A DNA stretch of 64,000 nucleotides, taken from positions 1-64,000 of the forward strand of contig CAVBBL010000013.1 of the NCBI GenBank assembly GCA_963593905.1, in the 5' to 3' direction. This DNA comes from CAG-791 sp963593905. GTDB taxonomy: Bacteria; Bacillota; Clostridia; Lachnospirales; Lachnospiraceae. Position numbers and translations under genes: made by a program. This document shows, one piece after another, positions 35,098-44,687 of the stretch. Below the pieces are notes generated by a model. It was not told the DNA's origin, did not search any database, and saw only the letters and a list, made by a program, of their open reading frames with translations. Each line of letters begins with the position of its first letter. Within the stretch, counting starts at the first letter, position 1.

Positions 35098-35922
35098 ATG
35101 GCAAAAGTAATCGCAATCGCAAATCAAAAGGGTGGTGTAGGCAAGACCACTACATGCATTAATTTAGGCATCGGCCTGGCAAAAGAGGGAAAAAGAGTCC
35201 TGCTGATCGATGCGGACGCCCAGGGGAGTCTTACATCTGCTTTAGGCTTTAAAGAGCCGGATCGAATCGAGTACACCCTGGCTACTGTTTTTTCTAATCT
35301 TGTTAATAATATCGGCGTAGAGCCACAGGATGGTATTTTATCTCACACAGAGAAAATTGAAGGAAAAGACGTTTCTCTGGATTTAATTCCCAGCAATATT
35401 GAGCTTTCCGGTGTAGAGGTATCCCTTGTCAATACCATGGCCAGGGAACAGGTTCTCAAGGAATATGTGGCTATCGTCCAGGAATACTACGATTATATTC
35501 TGATAGACTGCACACCGTCCCTTGGCATGGTCACGATCAATGCGCTGGTGGCAGCTGACAGAGTGCTGATCCCCGTGCAGGCCGCATTCCTTCCCATTAA
35601 GGGATTGCAGCAGCTGATTACTACGCTGGGAAATGTAAAGCGCAAGATGAATCCTACACTGGAGATAGAAGGAATCCTGCTTACCATGATTGATGAGCGA
35701 ACCTGTCATGCAAGGGAAATCATCAGTCTTGTGCAGGAAGTGTATAAGGATAACATTTATATATTCACTTCCATGATTCCCCATTCTGTCCGGGCCGTGG
35801 AGAGTACCGCAGGAGGCTACAGTATCTTTGTGCATGACAAAAGATGCAAGGCCGCAGCTGCATATGATGCATTGACAAAAGAAGTGCTTGTGCTGGAGGA
35901 GGATGTTCATGACGAAAATTGA
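35098..35922 (+). CDS. parA: ParA-family partition ATPase
   Basis: This 274-residue P-loop ATPase has the deviant Walker A KGGVGKTTT at 11-19, the A' motif LLIDADAQGSLT near 37 and Walker B-like DYILIDCTPSLG near 131. These proteins pattern the nucleoid and position DNA cargo; on integrative elements they help maintain the excised circle. AAAGGAGGAG precedes the ATG. The stop overlaps the next gene (parB) so the pair is coupled. It is the first coding gene of the element. Confidence 0.93.
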   Translation: MAKVIAIANQKGGVGKTTTCINLGIGLAKEGKRVLLIDADAQGSLTSALGFKEPDRIEYTLATVFSNLVNNIGVEPQDGILSHTEKIEGKDVSLDLIPSNIELSGVEVSLVNTMAREQVLKEYVAIVQEYYDYILIDCTPSLGMVTINALVAADRVLIPVQAAFLPIKGLQQLITTLGNVKRKMNPTLEIEGILLTMIDERTCHAREIISLVQEVYKDNIYIFTSMIPHSVRAVESTAGGYSIFVHDKRCKAAAAYDALTKEVLVLEEDVHDEN

Positions 35923-36922
35923 TCTCAGATCACAGATGCAGATGTCCAGCTTCAATGACCTCTTTACAGCCGGTGCTTCCGAGAAAGAGATCATCAATGT
36001 TCCCATAGAGGAGCTGCATGATAATCGCTTTCATACTTTTAAGCCTATGCCGCCGGACAGATTCGCATCCTTAAAAAAATCTGTCTCCGAGATCGGCGTG
36101 GTAAATCCTCTTCTCTGCCGTCCTTTGCCGGAGAATGCTTCGGAGTATGAGATAATCGCCGGTCACACCAGAAAGAGAGTGGCACAGGAGCTGCATATCA
36201 GTGAGTTGCCTGTCATTGTCCGTAATTATACGGATGATGAGGCACGGATCATCATGTTTGGTACCAATATTCAGAGAGGCGATATGCTCCCTTCTGAGTT
36301 GGCTTATGGTCTTAAGTGCAAGTATGAGGCCATGAAGCATCAGGGAAAGACTACGGTGCTGGATGATTTAAAACAGGACAAATTAAAGCAAAATCCATCG
36401 GAACAGGAAGAGAATTCCAAGGATGTTTCTGCTCCCGACGCTGCAAAAACATCTGATAATAGGAGCAGAGATGATCTGTCAAATGCTGTGGGTATGTCCG
36501 GCAGACAGATTGCCAGATATATTCAGCTTTGCAACCTAATACAGCCTCTTATGGAAATGCTGGATCAGAATAAGCTGACGATGAATGCTGCCTATGAACT
36601 TTCTTTTTTGGCACAGCTCTGGCAGCGAGTTCTGCTAGAAGCCATAGAGCTTAGTGACATGATTCCTTCCCAGGCACAGGCAAAAGAATTAAAGGAGGCG
36701 TTTCAGGCTAATGCAGCCTCCGGTGAGGATGCGGATTATGAGAAGGTGACGGAGATCGTGTACAGCTTTTTTAAGGATCCGGAGAAGAAACGTAAATTTG
36801 CTATGAATGATAAGCAGCTGGCAAGATATTTTCCGCCGGAATACACACAGGAGGAGATTACGGCAGCTGTATTCAGAGCGCTTGACCGCATGAAGGAAAT
36901 GGACGAACTTTTACAGAAATAA
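35909..36922 (+). CDS. parB: ParB/RepB/Spo0J-family partition protein
   Basis: The ATG at 35909, with GGAGGAGG upstream and overlapping parA, gives 337 residues. The N-terminal ParB domain has NRFHTFKPMPPDRFASLKKS, the YEIIAGHTRKRVAQEL box near 83 and GTNIQRGDMLPSELA near 115, followed by a helix-turn-helix SNAVGMSGRQIARYIQLCNL near 187. A charged, low-complexity insert (about 145-180) separates them. It probably binds parS-like sites on the element and works with ParA. Confidence 0.9.
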   Translation: MTKIDLRSQMQMSSFNDLFTAGASEKEIINVPIEELHDNRFHTFKPMPPDRFASLKKSVSEIGVVNPLLCRPLPENASEYEIIAGHTRKRVAQELHISELPVIVRNYTDDEARIIMFGTNIQRGDMLPSELAYGLKCKYEAMKHQGKTTVLDDLKQDKLKQNPSEQEENSKDVSAPDAAKTSDNRSRDDLSNAVGMSGRQIARYIQLCNLIQPLMEMLDQNKLTMNAAYELSFLAQLWQRVLLEAIELSDMIPSQAQAKELKEAFQANAASGEDADYEKVTEIVYSFFKDPEKKRKFAMNDKQLARYFPPEYTQEEITAAVFRALDRMKEMDELLQK

Positions 36923-36931
36923 ACTTACTAA

Positions 36932-36979
36932 GCCTTCCCATACCCGAACAGGCAGCGTACCATATTGGTGTGGGAAGGC
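36932..36979 (+). other. 13-bp inverted repeat downstream of parB
   Basis: GCCTTCCCATACC (36932-36944) pairs with GGTGTGGGAAGGC (36967-36979) with one wobble. No T-run follows. It may be a partition or replication site or an mRNA hairpin. Confidence 0.45.
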
Positions 36980-37046
36980 ATAGTTAAAGCAGTCAAAGAT
37001 TCCCAAGAGCAGGAATCATTGAACAAAACAAATCAGGAGGCAGCAT

Positions 37047-37541
37047 ATGAGCGGAATGGAATTTGCTAAAACACAAACACAGTTTGAAAAGCAGCTGGCA
37101 CAGGAAGAACAGAACAATGAAAATTCTGAAACGGAAACAACAATGAGTATCGCAGAAAAATACCCGGATGGACTTAATGAGTTAATTGTGGAATTTTCCG
37201 CAGCCGTTTACCGTATTTTTGTCACGGATGAGATCGACAAGCTTTTAAATCATACAGAAGATTACGATGAGGCAGATGCACTTATGGAATTAAGGGAATA
37301 TCTTTCTGAGTTGAAAGATGTTTCGGAGGTTCCTAACTGGATAATTTTGATACAGTATTTTCGGAAAACGCCCAGCCTTTGGGCAGATATACTGGCCAAT
37401 ATGGTCATCCATCATGAAGGTAATTACACCGGCGAGGAGTTGGAAAGAAGATTACGCTATCATATTACGCCGGACAATGATGCAGAAGAATCGGACAATA
37501 ACGATGCCCGGATAAATATGAGTGAAGAAGGAGAAATTTAA
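37047..37541 (+). CDS. hypothetical element protein, acidic
   Basis: No family is recognised. The 164 residues are acidic and soluble, with a Gln/Asn/Glu-rich N-terminus (1-35), a helical middle (LIVEFSAAVYRIFVTDEIDK; ALMELREYLSEL) and an acidic tail. AGGAGG precedes the ATG. The stop overlaps the ATG of the next, winged-helix gene, so the two form a pair between the partition and replication genes and may act in replication or its control. Confidence 0.65.
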   Translation: MSGMEFAKTQTQFEKQLAQEEQNNENSETETTMSIAEKYPDGLNELIVEFSAAVYRIFVTDEIDKLLNHTEDYDEADALMELREYLSELKDVSEVPNWIILIQYFRKTPSLWADILANMVIHHEGNYTGEELERRLRYHITPDNDAEESDNNDARINMSEEGEI

Positions 37542-37918
37542 TGCCTACGTGGAAGAGTATCACTTCTAAATTTACCGATGAAATGTATCTCTATTTCCCT
37601 GATTGGCTTACGATTCCCAATTTTCCCGGCCTAACGGCAGACGGTATCTTTATCTACGCATTTGTATTGAATGACGTAAAGGATTCTATCAGAAGCGGGA
37701 AATTTACAGGGGAGGATCATGCATATTCCGTTTGGACAATCCATGATCTGGCAGAGCGTATACATGCCAGTGAGCGGAAAACCCGTAAGGGGTTACAGGC
37801 ACTGGAAGAAAATCAGCTGATCAAGACAGAACAAACTGTGACTTCAGCCGGTGGACAGATTGTGATCTATCCCCAGCTTGCACCTTATCTGCATCCGCCT
37901 GTTTCCTACGCTATGTAA
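37541..37918 (+). CDS. small winged-helix replication-associated protein
   Basis: This 125-residue protein resembles the N-terminal domain of RepA-N type initiators: FPDWLTIPNFPGLTADGIFI then AYVLNDV-like and a recognition region WTIHDLAERIHASERKTRKG followed by a beta wing (LIKTEQTVTSAGGQIVIYPQL). It is shorter than, and different from, the full initiator at 38062, and could be a diverged second copy or a regulator. Its start overlaps the preceding gene and a terminator lies 50 bp after it. Confidence 0.65.
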   Translation: MPTWKSITSKFTDEMYLYFPDWLTIPNFPGLTADGIFIYAFVLNDVKDSIRSGKFTGEDHAYSVWTIHDLAERIHASERKTRKGLQALEENQLIKTEQTVTSAGGQIVIYPQLAPYLHPPVSYAM

Positions 37919-37967
37919 GAGGATTGTATCCTGTTTAGAGTATAGGAAGTTAATAAATAAGCATTTT

Positions 37968-38003
37968 AGACCGTATGGACATAAAACCATACGGTCTTTT
38001 TTA
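37968..38003 (+). terminator. intrinsic terminator before repA
   Basis: AGACCGTATGG (37968-37978) pairs with CCATACGGTCT (37987-37997), followed by six T residues. It separates the parAB transcript from repA. Confidence 0.9.
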
Positions 38004-38061
38004 TTGGAAATTACGAGTGTCGCAGCGCTTAAACATATAATTGAGAAAAGGAGATCCTCTT

Positions 38062-39048
38062 ATGTGTGATAAAAGAAAAACCTTTTATTTTTATCAAAAA
38101 TTTGAAATGGAGTACGATTACTTCAAGATGCCGTACATATTGTTCAATCATCCCTATATTATTGACAAGCTGGCCAATGAATCGAAGCTGCTCTACAGCT
38201 TTCTTTTAAATAGGGTTTTTCTTTCTATCCGCAACAAAAAGATGGATCAGCATGGCCGTATATACATCATTTATCCCATTGGGGAGATCATGAAAACGCT
38301 TCGCATCTCCAAACCAACGGCCATCAAGAGAATGAAGGAACTAGAGGAATGCGGCCTGGTGGAGCGCAAGCGCCGTGGACGGACACTGCCTGATCTCATT
38401 TATGTGAAGAATATTTTCCTGATCATGGGCGAAGAGGGGGAGGAAGAGAAGTACGAAAAGGAAATGAGGGAAGCCAAAGAGGACTCTATAGATAAGGATA
38501 TAGAGGAGGATTCTATCTGCAAAGTGAGGTCAACGCCTTTTACTTCTAGAGGTAAACGAGCTTTACCTCTTATAAGTATAAATACAAAAGTAAATAATTA
38601 TGTAAGTAAGAAAGAAGCGCCGGAGGCGCCTGCGGTCAAAAAGCAGAAGCGAAAATCGTATAACGAGATTATCGATGAGTTTACGCCGGATGAAAACTTG
38701 AGAGCGGCGCTTAAAAAGTACATACAACAGAGACTAATGAAAAAGGCTGTCATTACCAATGACGGCCTTAAATTGCTTTTAAAGAGACTTTCCACTCTGG
38801 CCTACGAGGTGACTGAACAGCAGCAAATCGTTGAAAATGCCATTATCGGATCTTTTAGCAACTTTTATCCTGTCAGAATTGACTACAGTGAAAATAATAA
38901 GCAGAGAACGAAGAGGAACGGCTTTAATGATTTCCAGCAGCGTGAGTATAACTATGATCTGCTGGAAAAGGTATTAACGGCAACAACGCCTGAGGAAATA
39001 GCAGCAGCTGCCGCTATTTCGGACAGCGATCTTTTCATGGTTTCTTAG
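38062..39048 (+). CDS. repA: replication initiator protein A (RepA-N family)
   Basis: The ATG at 38062 behind AAAAGGAGA gives 328 residues. The N-terminal RepA-N domain is clear: FKMPYILFNHPYIIDKLANE, SKLLYSFLLNRVFLS, GRIYIIYPIGEIMKTLRISK and ECGLVERKRRGRTLPDLIYV. A charged middle leads to a C-terminal DnaD-like segment near 200-270. RepA-N proteins initiate theta replication of plasmids and are common on conjugative elements, where they may replicate the excised circle. Confidence 0.9.
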   Translation: MCDKRKTFYFYQKFEMEYDYFKMPYILFNHPYIIDKLANESKLLYSFLLNRVFLSIRNKKMDQHGRIYIIYPIGEIMKTLRISKPTAIKRMKELEECGLVERKRRGRTLPDLIYVKNIFLIMGEEGEEEKYEKEMREAKEDSIDKDIEEDSICKVRSTPFTSRGKRALPLISINTKVNNYVSKKEAPEAPAVKKQKRKSYNEIIDEFTPDENLRAALKKYIQQRLMKKAVITNDGLKLLLKRLSTLAYEVTEQQQIVENAIIGSFSNFYPVRIDYSENNKQRTKRNGFNDFQQREYNYDLLEKVLTATTPEEIAAAAAISDSDLFMVS

Positions 39049-39075
39049 GTTATTCAGAATCAGGAGGACTGACAG

Positions 39076-39597
39076 ATGCGATATCGAAAGCTTTTCATGG
39101 GGACATTTTTGCTTATGGTTATGATCTGCTTTTCCATGCGTTATGTGAAAGCAGAAATGACTGCCGATGCTTCCGACATCTATAGCGAGTCTTCCGGTTC
39201 CAATAATGCTGCCAATGGACAATTAGTCCAGGAGGCGGAGAGGGTATGTGCCCTGATCAATCAGCAGAGAGCGTCTGTCGGGGAAGCAGTCCTTGTCCGT
39301 GACGACAGACTGATGGTGACTTCTTCAGTGAGAGCGGCAGAGCTTACCACTCTTTTTTCTCATACCAGGCCGAATGGTCAGCTGTGGTGGACGGTGGAAA
39401 ACGATCTGAATTATTACGACCTTTGTTACGGCGAGATCGTGGCTTACGGACAGCACAGCGCTGACGAAGTGGTGTATGACTGGATCACCAGTCCTTCCCA
39501 TCTGCGCACCATGGACAGCAAGGAGTTTACGAGGATAGGAGCGGCCATAGCAGAAAATAGCAATGGCGTTCTGTACTGGGCTGTTATGTTTTATTAG
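39076..39597 (+). CDS. secreted CAP (SCP/PR1-like) domain protein
   Basis: A signal peptide (about 1-26, cut after VKA) is followed by a 130-residue CAP domain: VCALINQQRASVGEAVLV, then RAAELTTLFSHTRPNGQLWW and GEIVAYGQHSADEVVYDWIT and SPSHLRTMDS. The His and Glu positions of the CAP cavity are present. CAP proteins are secreted and of unclear function in bacteria; in this element it lies before the transfer genes. AGGAGGA precedes the ATG. Confidence 0.87.
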   Translation: MRYRKLFMGTFLLMVMICFSMRYVKAEMTADASDIYSESSGSNNAANGQLVQEAERVCALINQQRASVGEAVLVRDDRLMVTSSVRAAELTTLFSHTRPNGQLWWTVENDLNYYDLCYGEIVAYGQHSADEVVYDWITSPSHLRTMDSKEFTRIGAAIAENSNGVLYWAVMFY

Positions 39598-39743
39598 CGG
39601 TTAATTGGTCGTTTTAGGCAGAGAAATTTGTTACTTGCGCTGCGTAGTTCACACGATCAGATGAGCTGCCGATAAATAATTTAGCATAAAAAATAAGGCA
39701 TAAGCTGTAAAGTGTAAGGCTGTGCCGGAAAGGAGAAAAAGCA

Positions 39744-40628
39744 TTGGGAGAATTTTTGATGGAGTCACTGGAAAACTTTTTTAAATCCTTACTGGCGGCT
39801 CCCATGAAGTGGTTGGTGAAAAGCATTCTGGCTACCTGCAATGATATGACTACCGGTCTGGCCGAAAAGATCGGATCATCGCCGCAAAATTACAATTCAC
39901 ATCTTTTTACTCTGGCGCAAAATATGAATACATCGGTGATCATTCCGATTGCCGGAGTGATTCTGACGTTTGTCATGTGTTATGACCTGATCCAGATCCT
40001 GATAGACAGGAACAACCTGTCAGATACAGATTACAGAGTTATTGTGAAATGGATCGTGAAATCCTTTGTCGGCATCATCCTTGTTTCCAAAGCCTGGACA
40101 ATCGTCATGGCTTTTTTTGACCTGGGGACATGGATCGTGCAAAAGGCAACGGAGAGCATTGATACTACCTCTAAGGCAGATCTCAGTCAATATTCCAATG
40201 ATGAGTATATAAGTGCCCTGATAGAGCAATTTAAATTTGATATGGGACAGCTAATAATAAACTTTATATTGCTGCTGATCTTTTACATTCTTTTGATGAT
40301 CATTTACATCTGCACATGCGTCATCGTCTATTTCCGGTTTATGGAAATGATCATTTATGCAAGTGTGGCAGCCTTACCGCTCTCCACCTTCGGCAATAAC
40401 GAATGGAGACATACCGGCAATAACTATCTGGCTAATATCATGGCGCTGGCTTTGCAAGGCTTTATCATGATATTTGCTTTAGGCGGTCTATCTGTCATGT
40501 CGGCTAATCTGGTAGCAAACGGAGAATTTATGACAAATCTGGTTACGCTGATCATTTATGAGCTGACCTGTTTTGTCGTGATCAAGAAATCCAGTCAGAT
40601 TTCAAAGTCACTGTTTGGTGCCCATTAA
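39744..40628 (+). CDS. VirB6/TrbL-like conjugation channel protein
   Basis: A TTG start with AAAGGAG 8 nt upstream gives 294 residues; an ATG at 39759 is a poorer option. At least six transmembrane helices are visible (about 63-85, 108-130, 168-195, 200-215, 233-260, 270-285). Size, topology and its position just ahead of PrgI and VirB4 match the VirB6/TrbL-like proteins of Tn1549-type elements, which form the inner membrane channel. The motif GNNEWRHTGNNYLANIMALA is typical of this group. Confidence 0.82.
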   Translation: MGEFLMESLENFFKSLLAAPMKWLVKSILATCNDMTTGLAEKIGSSPQNYNSHLFTLAQNMNTSVIIPIAGVILTFVMCYDLIQILIDRNNLSDTDYRVIVKWIVKSFVGIILVSKAWTIVMAFFDLGTWIVQKATESIDTTSKADLSQYSNDEYISALIEQFKFDMGQLIINFILLLIFYILLMIIYICTCVIVYFRFMEMIIYASVAALPLSTFGNNEWRHTGNNYLANIMALALQGFIMIFALGGLSVMSANLVANGEFMTNLVTLIIYELTCFVVIKKSSQISKSLFGAH

Positions 40629-40760
40629 CCTGTAAACGGCAGTGCTGCCGGAAAAGGTACAAAAGGAGCAGATAGTAAGCAATAAATGAGGTAATGGCTC
40701 AATAAAGCACATAAGAGCGAAGATTGGTTTAGATAAAAGTTAAGGCAAAATGGAGGAAAA

Positions 40761-41195
40761 ATGGCATATGTAGATGTTCCCCAGGATTTATCCAAAATAA
40801 AAAAGCGTGCCATAGCAGGACTTACCCAGAGACAGTTGGTATTTCTGCTTACTGCCGGTGCACTGGGAATGCTTTTTTACTGGAAAATGCATGGGATATT
40901 AGGCGTGGATGTTTCTCTGGTACTTATGTTCATCATATTGATTCCCATATTCTTTTTGGGAATCTATACCAAGGATGATCGGTACATGGAGGAATATCTG
41001 CGGGATGTGATCAGCGTGAAGTTTAAACGCCCCGGTATAAGGGCATATGAAACAGAAAATCATATAGCGTACATAGCAGAGTGCGTCTATAGAGAGGAGG
41101 TTCTGGAAATTGGGGTTTCTAAAAAGAAAAAAGCCGGAGGAAAGCAGCAGTCCGCAGCATCCGGAAAAGCAAAAAAGAAACACAAGAGAAGATAA
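40761..41195 (+). CDS. PrgI-family conjugation protein
   Basis: This 144-residue protein begins MAYVDVPQDLSKIKKRAIAG with LTQRQLVFLL, the PrgI hallmark, and has two transmembrane helices (about 24-42 and 48-70). The cytoplasmic end is rich in Lys. PrgI (VirB3-like) proteins act with VirB4 in Gram-positive conjugation. The gene overlaps the virB4 start by 86 bp. GGAGG precedes the ATG. Confidence 0.9.
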   Translation: MAYVDVPQDLSKIKKRAIAGLTQRQLVFLLTAGALGMLFYWKMHGILGVDVSLVLMFIILIPIFFLGIYTKDDRYMEEYLRDVISVKFKRPGIRAYETENHIAYIAECVYREEVLEIGVSKKKKAGGKQQSAASGKAKKKHKRR

Positions 41196-43353
41196 AAAAA
41201 GAAGCGGCAGAAATCCGTCTGCAGTTGCCGGGAAAAAAAGAAAGTCAGCCGCTCATGCAAATTCTTCCCACAAAAAGAAAAGAGCAAATACAGGAAGCGT
41301 ACTTTCTGCAGAGCAGAAAAAGAAAATCGTCAGAGAAGTCCGCAGAAAAAACAAGGATCGTTCTATCTCAGCGCAGAAAACACTGCCGTTTATGACCATC
41401 CTGGAAGATGGAATCTGCATGGTAAACGATCATCATTTCTCAAAGGCTATGACCTTTTCCGACATCAATTATCAGCTGGCAGACGGTTTCTACAAAGAGG
41501 ATCTCTTTAACGGCTGGTGTAACTTTTACAACTACTTTGATCCCAACGTGGATATACAGGTGGTATCCGCTGTACAGCGAGTAGACTTGGATACTATCGA
41601 AAAAGATGTGCTGATTCCGGTAAAGAACGAGGCTGCCCGTGCCATTACGGAGGATTTCAATAAGATTATCCACGATAAGCTGGTAGCTGGAAATAATGAT
41701 TACGTGAGAGTGAAATATATCGTCTTTGGTATCGATGCCCAGAATATCAAGGCAGCAAGGCAAAAGCTTTTGCAGATGGAACAGGATCTGCAGGAACTTC
41801 TGCGCCGGATCGATGTCAAGACGAAACCTCTAAGTGGCTACGAATGGCTGCACGTCCTGCGCAATCTTTTAAACCCGGAGGATTTCTCCCCGTTTTTGTT
41901 TAACTATGATCTGGTCACACGGACGGGACTTTCCACCAAGGATTTTATCTGTCCTTCCAGTTTTGATTTTCGGAAAGGTAATTATTTTAAGTCTGGGGAG
42001 TATTTCGGCTGTTCCATGCATATTCAAATCCTGACTTCAAAGCTGGACGAGAAATTCATCAGTCAGCTTTTGTCAGTGGATAATAACATGCTGATTGCTA
42101 TTCACTGTAAATCCTTTGACCAGGAGTCGGCGGTAAAGTATTTAAAGCGCAAGCTGACAGATGTGGAGGCCAGCAAGGTAAAGGAACAGAAAAAGGCTGT
42201 TCGGGACGGCTACGATATGGACATTCTGCCGCCTGATATTGTGACCTTTAACAAGGACATTACAAAGACACTGGAGGAAGTGGAATCCGGCGAGGACAGA
42301 TATTTCACCACCACCGTCCTCATTACCGTATTTAATAAATCCAAGCAGAAAATGGATCGGATCATCGACCAGCTCAAGGCTATCGCCCGTGGCTGTTCCT
42401 GCGATATTAAGAACATGGATTTCAGACAGGAACAGGGCTTTATGTCCTGTCTGCCTATCGGCGTGAATCTGACCAAAGTATCCAGAAATCTTACCACCAG
42501 AGCGCTCGCAGCCTTTATTCCCTTTACCACCGTGGAGCTGCTGCAGCGGACAGGAGAGCAGATTTACTCCGGTATCAATGCAATCTCCGGTAATCTAATC
42601 ACTTTGGATCGCAAGACACTGGATAATCCCAATGGATTGATCCTTGGTATTCCGGGCGGCGGTAAATCCGTGTCTGCCAAGAAGGAAATCGAAAATGTGT
42701 GGCTGGCAACAGACGATGACATATTCATCTGTGATCCTGAGTCAGAGTACCGTCCATTGGTAGAGAGCTTACAGGGGCAGGTCATTGAAATATCTCCGAC
42801 ATCTCACGGCTATATGAATCCGATGGATATTTCCATCGACAGTGATGACAGTGAGGAGTCCGCTGAGGATCAGGTAAAGCTGAAAATTGACTTTATACTC
42901 TCTTTGATGGAGATCGTCATCGGCGGCAGAAAGGGGCTTAGCCCTGTGCAGGCCTCTATCATCGATGTGGCCGCCAGCAATGTGTATCAGCGATTCCTTA
43001 AAAATCCTTCACCGGAGAATATGCCCACGTTAGAAGATCTGTACATTGAAATAGATGGGATGGACACCGATGAGGCAGCTAATGTAGCAGCTGCCATGGC
43101 ACGCTTCGTCCATGGCTCTTCTAATCTGTTTAACCACCAGACCAATGTAGATATCAATAACAGACTGGTCTGCTTCGACATCCGCTCCCTTGGTACCCAG
43201 CTTAAAAAGATCGGCATGATGACCGTGCAGGATCATGTGTGGAACAGAGTCATTGCCAACCGGAAAAAGCAAAAGTATACCCGGTATTTTATGGATGAGT
43301 TTCATCTGATGCTAAACGATCCTATGACGGCAGCCCGCAGGCTGATCGGATAG
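41110..43353 (+). CDS. VirB4/TraE-like conjugation ATPase, C-terminally truncated
   Basis: The 747-residue product has a very basic extension (1-90), the VirB4 N-domain and a RecA-like ATPase core with Walker A GIPGGGKSVSAKKE near 513 and Walker B YFMDEFHL near 728. Normally well over 100 residues follow DEFHL, with the arginine finger and helices needed for ATP hydrolysis. Here the frame ends 20 residues later (AARRLIG, TAG), exactly where the next frame belongs to the NlpC/P60 protein. A deletion joining the two genes is the simplest reading. The TTG start overlaps prgI. Confidence 0.85.
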   Translation: MGFLKRKKPEESSSPQHPEKQKRNTREDKKRSGRNPSAVAGKKRKSAAHANSSHKKKRANTGSVLSAEQKKKIVREVRRKNKDRSISAQKTLPFMTILEDGICMVNDHHFSKAMTFSDINYQLADGFYKEDLFNGWCNFYNYFDPNVDIQVVSAVQRVDLDTIEKDVLIPVKNEAARAITEDFNKIIHDKLVAGNNDYVRVKYIVFGIDAQNIKAARQKLLQMEQDLQELLRRIDVKTKPLSGYEWLHVLRNLLNPEDFSPFLFNYDLVTRTGLSTKDFICPSSFDFRKGNYFKSGEYFGCSMHIQILTSKLDEKFISQLLSVDNNMLIAIHCKSFDQESAVKYLKRKLTDVEASKVKEQKKAVRDGYDMDILPPDIVTFNKDITKTLEEVESGEDRYFTTTVLITVFNKSKQKMDRIIDQLKAIARGCSCDIKNMDFRQEQGFMSCLPIGVNLTKVSRNLTTRALAAFIPFTTVELLQRTGEQIYSGINAISGNLITLDRKTLDNPNGLILGIPGGGKSVSAKKEIENVWLATDDDIFICDPESEYRPLVESLQGQVIEISPTSHGYMNPMDISIDSDDSEESAEDQVKLKIDFILSLMEIVIGGRKGLSPVQASIIDVAASNVYQRFLKNPSPENMPTLEDLYIEIDGMDTDEAANVAAAMARFVHGSSNLFNHQTNVDINNRLVCFDIRSLGTQLKKIGMMTVQDHVWNRVIANRKKQKYTRYFMDEFHLMLNDPMTAARRLIG

Positions 43354-43595
43354 CAGAGATCGGGCAGGACGGCGCAGCAAGTAAGGAAGCTTCTAAGAAA
43401 GCCCAAAAGAAAAAAATAAAGCAGCAATACGCCCAGGCAGTAGCAAACAGGGAGAGAGATGCCATTGTCGGAGGTGCAGCGGGCAGTGGATCTGTCGCTG
43501 CCACCGGTACAGCAACAGCAGCAGAAGGCAGTGCGTCTGCAGAAGCTGCGTCGGCGGGTGCAGGAACACTTGCTTCGGCGGCATTCCCGGTCATA

Positions 43596-44669
43596 TTGGT
43601 GATCGTGATTATTTTTCTGATACTGTTTTGCATCTTTTTAATTACATTCCTTTCCTTCGGCACTATAAGCGGCACTACAACAGCTACGACCTACAAGGCG
43701 TCTAATAATGACATTCTGGACATGAATAACCAGTACGAAAAGCTGGAAGAGGAATTGCAGCAGGAAATAAAAAGGACACCGGATGACTATCCTGATTACG
43801 ATGAGTATGAGTACGAGCTGGATGAGATCACGCATAACGGCAACGTGCTTGCATCTTACTTTACAGCCCTGAAAGGTGACTTTCAGTCCGGTGATATATC
43901 AGAGGAGTTAAAAGACCTCTTTTCAAGACAGTATGAGATCATTCGAGAAGAACGGACGGAAACAAGGACGAGAACGGAGCCGCAGACTACATTTGACGAT
44001 CAGGGAAACGCCACTACCACCTACGTGGAGGTGGAATACCAGGCAAAGATCTTAAAGACAAAGCTGATCAATCATAACCTGTCGGAGATCTGTCAGGAAA
44101 AATTAGGAAGCGATTTGTCCCAGAGGTATCTGCTGTACCTGGAAGCTACGGGAAACAGACCAGAATTATTCGGCGGCGAGGTATCACCGGATGATCTGTA
44201 TGCCTACTACTACAAGGACGGCAAAATCGACATGAATGTGGATGATCTGCCGGATACTTTGGTAGGAAAGATGTTGTCTATCGCTCACGACCAGGAGAAA
44301 AAGCCTTATGTTTACGGCGCTGCTCATGGAGCAGACTACTATTCGGATAATCCGTCGGCATTTGACTGTTCCAGCTTTGTATCCTGGGTAATTAAAAATT
44401 CTATCGGAAAGGATGACTTCGCCTGCCGTGATACAAATGGTTTAAAGAGCGTCTGCGATGATGTGTCAACAGCAGATGCGCAGCCCGGTGACCTGATCTT
44501 CTTCAAAAATACTTACAATTTTCCGGGTATATCCCATGTGGGCATTTATATTGGAGATGGCCAGATGATCCATGCAGGCAATCCGGTAAAGGTATCAAAG
44601 ATTGATACACAATATTGGCAAAGTCATTTCGTGGGCTTTGGCAGATTAAAGGCTGAATATCAAAGATAA
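43596..44669 (+). CDS. NlpC/P60 cell-wall hydrolase of the conjugation module, 5' truncated
   Basis: The open frame continues upstream to 43323 without ATG and joins the end of virB4, so the original N-terminus (normally a long cytoplasmic basic region) is missing. The listed TTG precedes the single transmembrane helix (about 1-22). An extracellular linker with a coiled region (DMNNQYEKLEEEL) follows. The NlpC/P60 domain has Cys in AFDCSSFVSWV near 257 and His in HVGIYIGDGQMIHA near 315. Such hydrolases open peptidoglycan for the transfer channel. Whether this fragment is translated is doubtful. Confidence 0.78.
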   Translation: MVIVIIFLILFCIFLITFLSFGTISGTTTATTYKASNNDILDMNNQYEKLEEELQQEIKRTPDDYPDYDEYEYELDEITHNGNVLASYFTALKGDFQSGDISEELKDLFSRQYEIIREERTETRTRTEPQTTFDDQGNATTTYVEVEYQAKILKTKLINHNLSEICQEKLGSDLSQRYLLYLEATGNRPELFGGEVSPDDLYAYYYKDGKIDMNVDDLPDTLVGKMLSIAHDQEKKPYVYGAAHGADYYSDNPSAFDCSSFVSWVIKNSIGKDDFACRDTNGLKSVCDDVSTADAQPGDLIFFKNTYNFPGISHVGIYIGDGQMIHAGNPVKVSKIDTQYWQSHFVGFGRLKAEYQR

Positions 44670-44687
44670 GGAGGAACTTTTGAAAGA

